Source: Stephanodiscus triporus
Lineage: Eukaryota; Bacillariophyta; Thalassiosirophyceae; Thalassiosirales; Thalassiosiraceae
Direction: 5' to 3'
Assembly: GCA_036939755.1 (NCBI GenBank)
Contig: JALLAZ010000034.1
Location: forward strand, 1 to 29,268
Length of the DNA stretch: 29,268 bases
Positions 1 to 8,194 of this stretch are shown here, in pieces. A program made the position numbers and the translations under genes. The first letter of the stretch is position 1, and every line of letters starts with the position of its first letter. The notes under the pieces were generated by a model. The model saw only the letters and a list, made by a program, of their open reading frames with translations, had not been told where the DNA came from and searched no databases.

Positions 1-173
1 GGATTAACACAGCCCTCAATCTTAACTTTTTACGATATGGGGAACAAGAGCCTCCAATCGATTTAGCTGTCGCATCCTAAAACATTAGCTGGTGCTTAAA
101 CCCCGATAGATAAGTTCGGAAGAAAGAGTGCATAAATAATTATTACTTACTCTTTTCTCTCTACCTATTCACG

Positions 174-1514
174 ATGATGGATCCGTCGCGGCATCAGCAC
201 ACCGCGGACGAGTCCGCCGGCGTCCTAGAGGCCGTCTACTCGTCCGACGGACTCCCGTCCCTCGCCGTTCCCCTCCCCCCCCCGCCCCTCCCGTCGTCCG
301 TCGGGGACGACGACGACGACGAGGGCCGCCGCCGCCCCGGCGGGGGCGGCGGCGCGGGCGGGTCCGACGACGCGATCGAATCGCTCGCGTCGGACCCGCG
401 CGCGGCGTTCGACGCCTTCGTCGTCGCGGCGGGAGTCGGCGGCGCGCCATTTCCCGCCTCCGCTCGCGCCCGTCGTCCTGCTTCCGCCGCGCCGTCGTCG
501 ACGACCTGGGAGGATCCGCGACGGCGCCTGTTCCGACTCAGGTCCGAGGTCGAGGAGCTGGAGATCGCCCTCCGCGTCGACGGCGGCGACGGGGAGGGTG
601 CCTACTCGCGCGCCGAGGCGTCGGAGTTGAGGTCGCGCCTCGACGCCCTCCTGTCGCCCGCGGGGAACGCGGGGGGATTGGCGGCCATGCTGCGCGGGAG
701 GCAGGAGGACCTGTCGTCGGTCATTTCCAGGGACGTGGCGAGGCTCTCGGCGGAGGAGGCCGCCAGGGCCACCGCCGACGTTGACGGACGAGAGGGCGAC
801 TCGAAGAGGGGAGGAGACGGGGGGGGAGGATCGTCGTCGTCGGGCGGGAAGATCGTCTACGAGCTGTACCGGGAGGGCGTCGGCAGCAAGAGAGCGACGT
901 CCGAGTCCACCACCGTGCCGCGGGAGGTGGCGTTGGAGGAACGATTGCGCAGGCTCGAACTCGCCGTGGGATCGTCGTCGTCGTCATCGTCGTCGACGAC
1001 GATGACGACTACGACCGGCGGAGGCATCGCCAACAAATCGATATTGGAACGTATCGACGAGGCGGAGCTGCTGGTCCGCGAGGTCGACGCGTCCGCGATC
1101 GAGAAGCTTGCCGCGAGGGCCAAGGTCGTGCGCGCCGACCTCGAGGCCGCCGCCCGCGCGAGGTCCAAGCTCGCGTCCGCGTCCGCCAGGTCGGGAGTCG
1201 GCGGAGTCGGCGGCGGGGAGGATTTCAGGAGGGTGTCGGAATTGCACGCCGCGATGCTCGAGCTCGACGGCATGTCGGCCCACCTCCCGGCGCTCGCGTC
1301 GCGACTCCTGGAATTGTCGACGCTCCACTCGAACGCCGCCGAGTTCGAGACCCGCCTCGGGGCGGCGGAGGTGGCGCTATCGCGATCCGAGTCGACGCTC
1401 GCGAGCGTGGAGAGGGCGCTCGCGAGGATGGAGGAGGGGTGGAAGGAGAACGTGAAGGTGGTGGAACGCAACGTCGACAGGTTGGATGGATTGCTAAATT
1501 CGTTGAACGAATGA
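174..1514 (+). CDS. DCTN2: Dynactin subunit 2 (dynamitin, p50)-like protein
   Basis: The single-exon ORF encodes 446 residues. Dynamitin forms the shoulder of dynactin, the cofactor that links cytoplasmic dynein to cargo. Visible matches to the family are an N-terminal VYSSDGLPS motif (animal proteins have VYETSDLPE), a central IVYELYREG (like VTYELHSRP) followed by an EERLRRLE helix, and a long C-terminal coiled-coil half. That half ends in KENVKVVERNVDRLDGLLNSL, which parallels the end of animal dynamitin. Residues about 35-70 and 210-225 are low-complexity Pro, Asp, Gly and Ser tracts that lengthen it beyond the usual 400 residues. The start is the first of two adjacent ATGs, after an AT-rich leader. 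An intact dynein/dynactin pathway is expected in a flagellate-derived alga. Family assignment is from remembered alignment, and the coiled-coil half alone would be less specific. Confidence 0.85.
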   Translation: MMDPSRHQHTADESAGVLEAVYSSDGLPSLAVPLPPPPLPSSVGDDDDDEGRRRPGGGGGAGGSDDAIESLASDPRAAFDAFVVAAGVGGAPFPASARARRPASAAPSSTTWEDPRRRLFRLRSEVEELEIALRVDGGDGEGAYSRAEASELRSRLDALLSPAGNAGGLAAMLRGRQEDLSSVISRDVARLSAEEAARATADVDGREGDSKRGGDGGGGSSSSGGKIVYELYREGVGSKRATSESTTVPREVALEERLRRLELAVGSSSSSSSSTTMTTTTGGGIANKSILERIDEAELLVREVDASAIEKLAARAKVVRADLEAAARARSKLASASARSGVGGVGGGEDFRRVSELHAAMLELDGMSAHLPALASRLLELSTLHSNAAEFETRLGAAEVALSRSESTLASVERALARMEEGWKENVKVVERNVDRLDGLLNSLNE

Positions 1515-1814
1515 ATTGCACCGATCCCCCCGCCACGCCACGATGAAGTCAGTGACGGAGAGAGCGTGCATGTTTGGTCAACCCTCCATCGTCAAAATTG
1601 ACGATGTATACCTAAAATATATAACCACGGGGGCTTATATTATGATATCGACAATTCATCCAATAACGTGATCTCTACTTTCCATTTACAACATAACCAC
1701 CTAACTGCCTAACGAATAAGCACGCCCGAAAAATAGATAGTTAAACCCCGATTCGTCTGGCGGGGGAGGGGGGGGTATCTACCGTACCATACCACGAGAC
1801 GCCACGGACGGAAC
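1515..1814. other. Convergent intergenic spacer
   Basis: These 300 bases lie between two converging genes (dynamitin and the thioesterase). They are AT-rich around 1600-1730 and contain a G-rich run near 1761-1772. They probably hold both 3' UTRs. I see no ORF or RNA gene here. Confidence 0.6.
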
Positions 1815-2702
1815 CTACTCGGCCCTTCTCAGTTCTCGCAACTTCCCGTCCCGATGCCTCCGAAGCAAATCCACGAATTCCGATTTCTCCGCCAGGCCCA
1901 CGGCCATCCTCCCCAAACCCGCCCTGACGATCGCATCCTTAAGCTCCCTCACCGACATGTCGCCCGGGTCCTTCAACTTTACTTTGCAACTGTCGTCGGG
2001 CGGGATGACCTCCCTCAGGAAGGCGAGTAGGTCCGATACTTCCTCGGGCGACACCGAGTGCGCTAGGTTGGGGTACGTGACCAGCCGATAATCTGTCCCG
2101 CCCTTTATCGACGTGACGACGTCCCGACTGTCGTTCGCGGCCTCCAACCGAACGAGCGGATCCGACTCGCCGTGTCCGTGGAATATCGGCGTACCCTCCA
2201 ATCCCGGCGACACGACGAACCCCGACGAGTGCGGGAGGTACCCGCTCAGCAGCGCGATGCCGCCGAGCCTCCCCCCCTCCGGGGAGAGCTGCATCCCCGT
2301 GTACAGGGAGAGGCCCCCCCCCTGGCTGAACCCCGCCAGGACGATCCGACGCCGAGGCAGGCCGCGCGCCGACGTCTCGTCGTCGACCATGGCCGCGAGC
2401 CTCGAGCGGCTCTCCTCGATGCCGTCGCACATTTCGTTGGACCGCCTGTCGAGGCCGACGATGTCGTACCAGCTGGGCATCGCCATGCCCATGTTCATGG
2501 TCACCCTCCTGGTCGGGGCCGTGGGGAGCACGAACTTGGCGTACGGCAGCGAGGACGAGAGACGCGCGGCGACGTCGACGAATCCGTCGGCCGTGTCGCC
2601 GAGTCCGTGGCATATTATCACAGTCGCGCTCTGGGCGGACTCGTTGACGGGGGTCAGGGTCACGGTGCCGTCGCCGGAACGGGTCTGGGAGTGCGTGGAC
2701 AT
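1815..2702 (-). CDS. Acyl-protein thioesterase-like serine hydrolase with C-terminal SAP-like domain
   Basis: This is an alpha/beta hydrolase of the phospholipase/carboxylesterase (APT1/2, LYPLA) family, which removes palmitate from cysteine residues of cytosolic proteins. From the ATG at 2702 it is 295 residues. The family features are visible: the CHGLGDTADGF oxyanion region (residues 31-41), a PTAPTRRVTMNMGMAMPSWYD segment (60-80), the GFSQGG nucleophile elbow with Ser126, Asp181 in HGESDPLV, and His215 in LAHSV. So the catalytic triad is complete. Residues about 246-295 form an extra basic helical tail (MSVRELKDAI...GLAEKSEFVDLLRRHRDGKL) resembling SAP/MANF-C type folds. The frame is open upstream to an ATG at 2849, but those 49 residues lack conservation and the inner ATG gives the normal APT N-terminus. 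The gene diverges from the LOV gene. Confidence 0.9.
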   Translation of the reverse strand: MSTHSQTRSGDGTVTLTPVNESAQSATVIICHGLGDTADGFVDVAARLSSSLPYAKFVLPTAPTRRVTMNMGMAMPSWYDIVGLDRRSNEMCDGIEESRSRLAAMVDDETSARGLPRRRIVLAGFSQGGGLSLYTGMQLSPEGGRLGGIALLSGYLPHSSGFVVSPGLEGTPIFHGHGESDPLVRLEAANDSRDVVTSIKGGTDYRLVTYPNLAHSVSPEEVSDLLAFLREVIPPDDSCKVKLKDPGDMSVRELKDAIVRAGLGRMAVGLAEKSEFVDLLRRHRDGKLRELRRAE

Positions 2703-3134
2703 TATTACCGACCTCCTATTACGATATCTCTTTTTTATATTTTTTGTAAAAAATATCTCACTGCTATTCAAGACAAAAATCCTACGCGGGAACACAGGAG
2801 GGGGGATAGCTGTGGGGGGCTGCGAACAACTCTGGGGGGCACACAACATTTTAACCTATTTGGGGTTTGAGATATTATTATTATTACACGTGATGTGTGA
2901 TGTGTGATGTGTGATGTGTGTGAAAATGTGATGTCATGCCTGTGTGAATGACCCGCGAGGAGGAATCTGGACGATGTGATAACGCCTGCCCTGCCTTGCC
3001 CATTGCATTTTAAAGAGGGGAAAGAACGACACACGATCAACAAACATTCACGCCTCCCGCTCGAGCGACAGAAGAGGCAGAGGGGAATAATATATGAATA
3101 TCACATAAACATATCCTGGCGCAAGCACAAGCAA
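2703..3134. promoter_or_regulatory. Shared divergent promoter region of thioesterase and LOV genes
   Basis: About 430 bases separate two divergent start codons, so both promoters should lie here. The thioesterase side is AT-rich (T and A runs at about 2731-2760). The LOV side carries a heptamer tandem repeat. No defined factor site can be claimed by eye. The open frames crossing this area are shadows or unsupported extensions. Confidence 0.5.
2891..2920 (+). repeat. Short tandem repeat, TGATGTG x 4.3
   Basis: Four perfect head-to-tail copies of the 7-base unit TGATGTG plus a partial copy are readable directly. They sit in the divergent intergenic region, about 215 bases before the LOV start codon. 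A regulatory role is possible but not shown. Confidence 0.95.
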
Positions 3135-3911
3135 ATGAAGCTTTCCATCCTCCGACAGTGGCTCTCGTGGCTCCAAGCCGGTCCCGGCGATCCCTCCGAC
3201 GACGATTGTCTCGACTGCAACGCCAGGCCGTTCGTGCCCACCAAGCGACTATGTGAGCGCGATTACGTCATTGTCGACATGCTCAACAGCCAAGGACACG
3301 ACGTCGTTTCCTTCTGCGTCACAGATCCGCATCAGCCGGACAATCCGCTGATTTACGTGAGCGAGGGATTCTCGAAATTGACCGGGTACGAGTACGACGA
3401 CGTCGTCGGGAGGAACTGTCGATTCTTGCAGGGCGCGGAAACGTCCGAGGAGGACCGACTTCGGATATCGGACGCGTTGAAAAGGGAAAAAGAGTGCAGC
3501 GTGAACTTGTTGAATTACAAGAAGGATGGGACGAAGTTCGTCAACGAGGTGGGTCGCCCAGCTGGGGCTGTTGGATCGTACTTGCGCGGAGGAGGCGTTT
3601 TTGCTATTTTGACGATGATCTATGACGAGCTATGATGACAATGGCGAATTGGTTGGAGTTACAATTATGAGTTGCTAATATTTATGATTTCAACGGGAGA
3701 ATCGATCTTCCTTTCTCGTCCCAAGCCTCATTCATACTTCTCATTCTTGCGCGCGACGCCGTCATTCTTCAACATCCAGTTCTTCCTAACACAATTGAGG
3801 ACAGAAAAGAAGGAACTCGCATATTACATTGGGATACAAGCCGCAGTGAGCAAGCGAGGACCAGGACAGATGCCTTCGAACCCAGGTGCGTGTTTCAACC
3901 CTAAACCCTAA
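3135..3911 (+). CDS. Single LOV-domain blue-light photoreceptor (2 exons)
   Basis: Exon 1 is 3135-3548 and exon 2 is 3780-3911, joined in phase 0 across a 231-nt GTGGGT...CAG intron. Together they give 181 residues. LOV domains bind FMN and form a cysteinyl-flavin adduct under blue light. Visible features are YVSEGFSKLTGY (residues 74-85), the GRNCRFLQG motif with the adduct Cys95, the flavin-contacting Asn127 in NYKKDG, Asn137 in FVNEFF across the splice junction, and Gln158 in YYIGIQAAV. The core is complete only when spliced. No bZIP, kinase or F-box domain is seen in the roughly 40 residues before it, so it is not an aureochrome or phototropin as drawn. The true C-terminus is uncertain: a possible donor (CCCAG/GTGCGT at 3885) could lead to further exons instead of the stop at 3909. 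Confidence 0.85.
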
Positions 3912-4777
3912 CTCGGTGGATATTATATTCGATTCTCTCTTCGTTTATCGTTGATATTTCATGCCGCATGTACTAAAATAGGTTGGATTTATACGTTGGG
4001 CAATCATGTATAAATATATTTTAAGCGGATCGGAGTCAATTCAATATTCTGACGATATGGAAGAGAGAGGGAAAAATCGCCGTCAAACGCGAGTGATGCG
4101 AATTTATTACCTATTCTCCGTGCGAGTAAACGATGACAGTCTGTAAATGGAGTGAATTAATGGCAACACTTTCGATTATGGTCTAGTCAGTGGGAGGCGT
4201 CGCGCCAAGCTAGCTGGGAGTGTGGGGAGAGTGTGAGTTAGCGCCATATCATGTTTCAGCACTGATGGTCAGGCTATAATAACATAAATAGAGTGCATGC
4301 ATTATTTCATTTGGAGCTTTGCCACTCAACAGTATTACCAAGGTGATCCTAATGAGATATTGTCGTTTCTCGCAAGAAGCTGCTCACCTGAGCAATATAG
4401 CGCTTCTTCACCTCGTGCTCTCATTCTCAAATACCATGTCTCTATTGCAAATCTCAATCTTCTTCACGGTACGACACATTACATCAATCTAGGCGTGTAC
4501 CTCTAGCACCACCCAAGACCCTGGGACGAGTTGAAGCTGAAGCTTTATCCAACTCGTCCACTCCCATCCTCCAAATAATCTAGGAGGTGAAGCTTTAATC
4601 CGGCCTCGTTCGCTTTTAATGGAAGAGCATGCAGAACAACTCTAACAAACGCGTGAAATGTAGTCCTTTCATTTCGAATTATTTCGAATTAGATAGATTT
4701 TGACAACGGTGGTGCATAGAGAAGCGGATGTGGCATCCATCCATTTCTTCATCACGATGATTTTTAGGCGGCGGGCT
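3912..4777. other. Intergenic region with no convincing gene
   Basis: These 866 bases are AT-rich. Open frames of 60-70 codons occur, as at 4297-4506, but none has recognisable motifs. A strong hairpin lies at 4524-4559. A related direct repeat, GAAGCTTTA(A)TCC, occurs near 4540 and again near 4590. I see no tRNA promoter-like B box. Confidence 0.5.
4524..4559. repeat. Perfect 10-bp inverted repeat (hairpin)
   Basis: The left arm GGACGAGTTG (4524-4533) and right arm CAACTCGTCC (4550-4559) are exact reverse complements around a 16-base spacer that itself contains the palindrome AAGCTT. It could be a terminator-like RNA hairpin, a factor site or the remnant of a small inverted-repeat element. 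There is no flanking evidence to choose among these. Confidence 0.8.
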
Positions 4778-5410
4778 TCACCTTACATATCCATTCTTAG
4801 GCCTGATGCTGATGGGCCTGCCGCTCTCTCCGAAGAAAATTCTCGTATTCTTGGGATTAATATTCGTACTTCCAGGTTGCCGCCGTAGACAAGTGTTGAA
4901 GGATGAGATCGACGGGGATGGTGATGCGTGCAGGCTCATGTCATCGTCGAAACTAGAAGACATCGTTACGCGGCGGACCGAAGACAGGCGACATAATTTG
5001 TCCTCATCCATCCGAAAAAAACTGTCTCCGTCCAGCGGTGCCACTTTCACTTGCCATTCCTCGAGGCGGGCAGGAGGGTTTTCCACCTGCATCGTGTGCG
5101 AGTGGAGCACGGTGAGATCGTGGGCGACGGGGCGGATCCTAATCCAGTAGTTGCCTTGATATTTGGTCGTTGACATCGGAGAATGGGATCGAAAGGGTAT
5201 GTGCTTGTGATTCGTCGGATATTTCGTCTTGTTCACCGGCGAAGACGACGACGAATTGCCGTCGCCGGATTGGGAACGTCGACGCGTGCCTCTCCCCGTT
5301 GCCACCCTGATGCTGCTGCTGCTGCTGTTGTCGGCCATGACGACAGTGGCGTCGTCGCTAATGTCAGCTCCCATGTCAATGTCAGGACCAGAGTTATCCC
5401 CTGTGTTCAT
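4778..5410 (-). CDS. Hypothetical protein, Ser-rich N-terminus
   Basis: The open frame encodes 210 residues and no family was recognised. The N-terminal 60 residues are rich in Asp, Ser and Met with two serine runs. The middle (about 80-150) looks globular, with NYWIRIRPVAHDLTVLHSH and LEEWQVKVAPLDG. The tail is Ser- and Arg-rich. Sequence upstream of the start (about 5440-5640 read on the minus strand) is CT-rich like a 5' leader. Against a real gene: there is no conserved motif, the tail is low-complexity, and overlapping frames are open on the other strand. It could also be one exon of a longer gene. Confidence 0.4.
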   Translation of the reverse strand: MNTGDNSGPDIDMGADISDDATVVMADNSSSSSIRVATGRGTRRRSQSGDGNSSSSSPVNKTKYPTNHKHIPFRSHSPMSTTKYQGNYWIRIRPVAHDLTVLHSHTMQVENPPARLEEWQVKVAPLDGDSFFRMDEDKLCRLSSVRRVTMSSSFDDDMSLHASPSPSISSFNTCLRRQPGSTNINPKNTRIFFGESGRPISIRPKNGYVR

Positions 5411-6070
5411 TATGGTGCACTTCTAGGCTTCTAGGGTTCAAACGTTCTCGTTGGAGATGGATGACTAATGGAGAGGCAGTTCCCAATATCTCCTCTGTGA
5501 TCTTCCGCGTTGTTTTGGTGATCAGTGATCAATGAGACAGGAGAGGAGCATGATCACGATGCAGGGAGAGGTGTTGAAGCTGTGAACAGAAGAAAATCAA
5601 GGGATCGGTGAAGTGAAAAGCGCTTTCTTCGCAGGCTTCGCGCTTCTACTAATTTACGCGTTTTCTTTTTGAATTTCTTCCTCGCTTCTCTAAATCGGGA
5701 GTTGTACGTACCTATTCTCTCTTTTTACCGCGACTCGCGACTCGTTCGCGACTCGCGACATTTGGTATTGACGCGGACATGCCCGTATGATAGGAAAGAG
5801 GAAAGTAGATTTACCACGCACAGACGCACACAACATCATTCCAAAAAACAGGAAAAAAACACCATTGCCACCCCGACTGACCTCGACTCTTGCTCGACTC
5901 GACAGCACTACATGCTTTTACTGGATGCCGGCCTACACCTAATCCTAAGCTAAACAATGTACTAGGTGTAGGGAGAGAGTTTTTAGTGTGGTGCCAAAAA
6001 CTTGCCTGGGTTAGTCCTGCGCGACCCAGGCTCCCCTCAGACTCGAAGAGTCGTCCCACTCGTCATTGCA
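5411..6070. other. Intergenic region with repeats and hairpins
   Basis: No supported gene is present. The stretch contains a GCGACTC short repeat (5730-5759). Its right end has a cluster of inverted repeats (5933-5971, 6004-6031, 6031-6088) lying next to the downstream end of the decayed DIRS-like element. Open frames here are short, overlapping and without motifs. Confidence 0.5.
5730..5759. repeat. GCGACTC short interspersed tandem repeat
   Basis: The unit GCGACTC appears at 5730, 5737 and 5748, plus a partial copy at 5755, broken by GTTC at 5744-5747. It is seen directly. Function is unknown. Confidence 0.85.
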
Positions 6071-6088
6071 TGACAAGTCTGAGGGGAG
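5933..6088. repeat. Cluster of three inverted repeats at the edge of the DIRS-like element
   Basis: Three perfect stems follow one another. CTACACCTA (5933-5941) pairs with TAGGTGTAG (5963-5971). GCCTGGGT (6004-6011) pairs with ACCCAGGC (6024-6031). CTCCCCTCAGACT (6031-6043) pairs with AGTCTGAGGGGAG (6076-6088), and a small GACTC/GAGTC stem lies inside the last loop. The cluster lies just past where the tyrosine-recombinase reading ends. It may therefore be part of the element's terminal structure, but no matching copy at the other end could be shown. Confidence 0.75.
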
Positions 6089-6399
6089 GTTGTTGGAAGA
6101 GCACCCCACCATTGGGCCGGGTGGCAGGTGGTCCGGGGCATCACCGGGGCACCCGCCGCCTGGCACACTCGGCGATCTCCCCTACGGCCTAGTTCCCCCT
6201 GTAACACATATGGTCCCCCTTGAGAGTGTCTCGTCGACTTTTTCTCCGGACAGAGTCGATATCAAATATTGTGTGTCGGCCGCGAAAATGCGGCATCATT
6301 CCCCTCGGTTGTCCCCATCTGTAAGACGATGCCCCCTATGTTTGTCTCTCCTGTGTGGTTACACGTCCGGTTCGATTATGTGGAGTGTCGTGTGTGGAA

Positions 6400-7456
6400 T
6401 CTCCGTGAATGCATTCCCCGTGATGTTGACAAAGTTGAATTTGCGCTTCATGTCCCATGACATGTTGTGTGCATAGCACGCCAACTCCTCCCGGATGTAT
6501 TCCTTAAATGTAGCACCTTGCCATCGGCACATCTTCTGGATTTGGGTATCGGAATACCTGCTCAGGGAGAGTGCATTGGCGACATTGGAATCCCTTTGGT
6601 TGTTGGATATTGGAGTTCCGTTGCTGCAGATTTTAGGGCTCTGCTGATGTGTTCCGCAGTCACGTCAGCCTGTGCTTCATCGGACCAGTACGATGATAGC
6701 ATTGTTTTCGGCATCCCGCCGTGCTGCCAAATGTGGATGTATCATCGTCCCAAGGCTCGGACGGGGCAGAGGATTCCTTGCCATCGGCCTTGTGGTAAAC
6801 ACAGACCCCTTTCCACCCATTTTTCTGGTTGTCAAGCTTCATTGCGGCGCCATCCGCGGTTGCGATGAGCGACGGGGCTGCACTTCATTGGAGGCATCTG
6901 AGTTCCCGTACTCGTTCTTTTTGAAGAAGGTGATGTCCTCGTATTTGAATTGGACTGTTTGCTTTGTTTCGTTGCGCGTGCCTTTTATTGTGTACTCCCC
7001 GGTGCGCAGGAGGTAGTAGAAAGCAACAAGTGTGAGGTCCCCGATTGCCTGGTCTAGATTGCTCGCGGTGCTGTCGCATCCGTGTTCTGCGAGGAGTTTT
7101 GGGACGTCGGCCTCGACGGGGAGCTGTTTTGTTGTTGGTGGGTCTTCCTTTCTCCATCCGTCCAAGGTTTGGGAGTCGTGGGAGGAGCCTGTTGTTCCCC
7201 AAGACCTTGTTGGGTTACTTCCGCACACCAGCGCGACCTCCTGTCCAATGGCCGTGATAGCGCCAATGACCGTTCCAGTCGCGATGCGCTTTCCCCACCC
7301 AAACAGGCCCTGTCGGACCCGTTTGGCGAACCCTGTGAGTGCGCGCACTCTGGTCGTGTACTCGATCCCCTGTACAAAAGGGTCCAATCTCAAAGGCTGG
7401 ACATACCGTGTCCAATTAGTCCAGTGTGTTTGCCTATTCTGGGTAGTCACTGCCAC
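6400..7456 (-). pseudogene. Tyrosine recombinase of the DIRS-like element, catalytic centre damaged
   Basis: The first frame (7456-6839) has a SAM-like N-terminal half and then LTLVAFYYLLRTGEYT, where Arg151 matches the first catalytic Arg (TGLRxGE-type box). It ends in a frame change, after which MKLDNQKNGWKGVCVYHKADGK continues (6842-6660). Further on, KSAATELQYPTTKGIPMSPMHS reaches the site where the HxxR box is expected, but it reads H-S-P-stop (about 6565). Another frame then resumes with a YSDTQIQKM-like stretch and FKEYIREEL, carrying the candidate nucleophile Tyr. The segment holding the second Arg appears deleted. The enzyme would integrate the circular element DNA. This copy is dead. 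Confidence 0.7.
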
Positions 7457-7559
7457 GCGTAATCATCTTTGATCCAAACTAGAAGACGGTCCAGGAGGCC
7501 TGTTGGGGGAGGGGGAATTCGGTATTGAAAAGGGTGAGGAAGTCCTTATCAGATTTGCA

Positions 7560-8095
7560 TTCCCATTCCTTGACGCTCCCAAACGAGCGCAAGGGGATGT
7601 CCGTTAGTGCATTTTTGACGCCCGGAATGTGTACCGGGGTTAGGGGGCATGTCTGTTGGATGTTTAGGCGGAGGACGAGTGCTCACATGAGTTGGGCCAT
7701 GACCCGTGATTTGCGCGAGGCCATTTTTGTGACCCAGCTGACCAAAGGTGAGTTGTTGCTAAAAAGCGCAATATTTTTGTGGCAGAGATCCTTTGCCGTG
7801 CCCTCTAAGCAGAGCCATAAGAGGAGGTATCCTGCCATTTCGAGGTCTGAGTTCGTGAGTTTGCTGTTGGGGTTGTCGAAGGACACCAATTTCTGCCGTA
7901 TTGTCTCCGGCCATGTAGACGAAAAACTGTTGGGGTTATTTTGGACAGTTCCCCAAGGACTACCCCCTCCACGTCGTGGCTGGAGGCGTCAACTATGCCG
8001 ATATAGTCAGGCCAGTTGGCCACCAGGTCCTTGCATTGGGTTGGGCATTTTGTGGAGGTCTGAAGGATTTTCTGCACGTCTGAGATGGCCTCCAA
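7560..8095 (-). pseudogene. RNase H domain of the DIRS-like element, degenerate
   Basis: One frame gives YIGIVDASSHDVEGVVLGEL (within 8095-7805), the usual first beta strand with catalytic Asp. A second frame (7889-7683) gives FDNPNSKLTNSDLEMAGYLLLWLCLEG, with the catalytic Glu, then ALFSNNSPLVSWV, where the family normally has Asp in FSDNSP. So the frame is split and a key acidic residue reads Asn. This domain removes the RNA strand after reverse transcription. Identification comes from motif order and from its place between RT and recombinase. Confidence 0.65.
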
Positions 8096-8194
8096 TAACG
8101 TGCCGTCCTTGTGGAGTTAGACCACCTTTGTTCGTTTTTGAATAACCTAAGTCCGTGTCCTTCCCGAAGGGCTGTGAATGCGTGTGGCGCAGTT

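Noticed and set aside
857..1471. Minus-strand 204-codon frame over dynamitin
   Set aside because: It is a mirror of GC-rich Ser/Asp codons, whereas the plus strand has family-like motifs at both ends.
2113..2907. Long plus-strand frames over the thioesterase
   Set aside because: They are antisense shadows. The minus strand has the full catalytic triad.
3899..3911. CCCTAAACCCTAA, resembling a telomere repeat
   Set aside because: Only two imperfect units are present at the end of the LOV gene, which is too short to call an interstitial telomere.
4297..4506. Plus-strand 69-codon frame
   Set aside because: It has no conserved motif, start context or neighbour support, and its length is expected by chance in AT-rich sequence.
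5890..6476. Overlapping plus-strand frames across the hairpin cluster
   Set aside because: They lie antisense to the recombinase pseudogene or in hairpin sequence, and no motif was seen.
7032..7472. Plus-strand frames of 107-146 codons over the recombinase region
   Set aside because: They are shadows of the minus-strand tyrosine recombinase, whose LLRTGEYT motif is clear.
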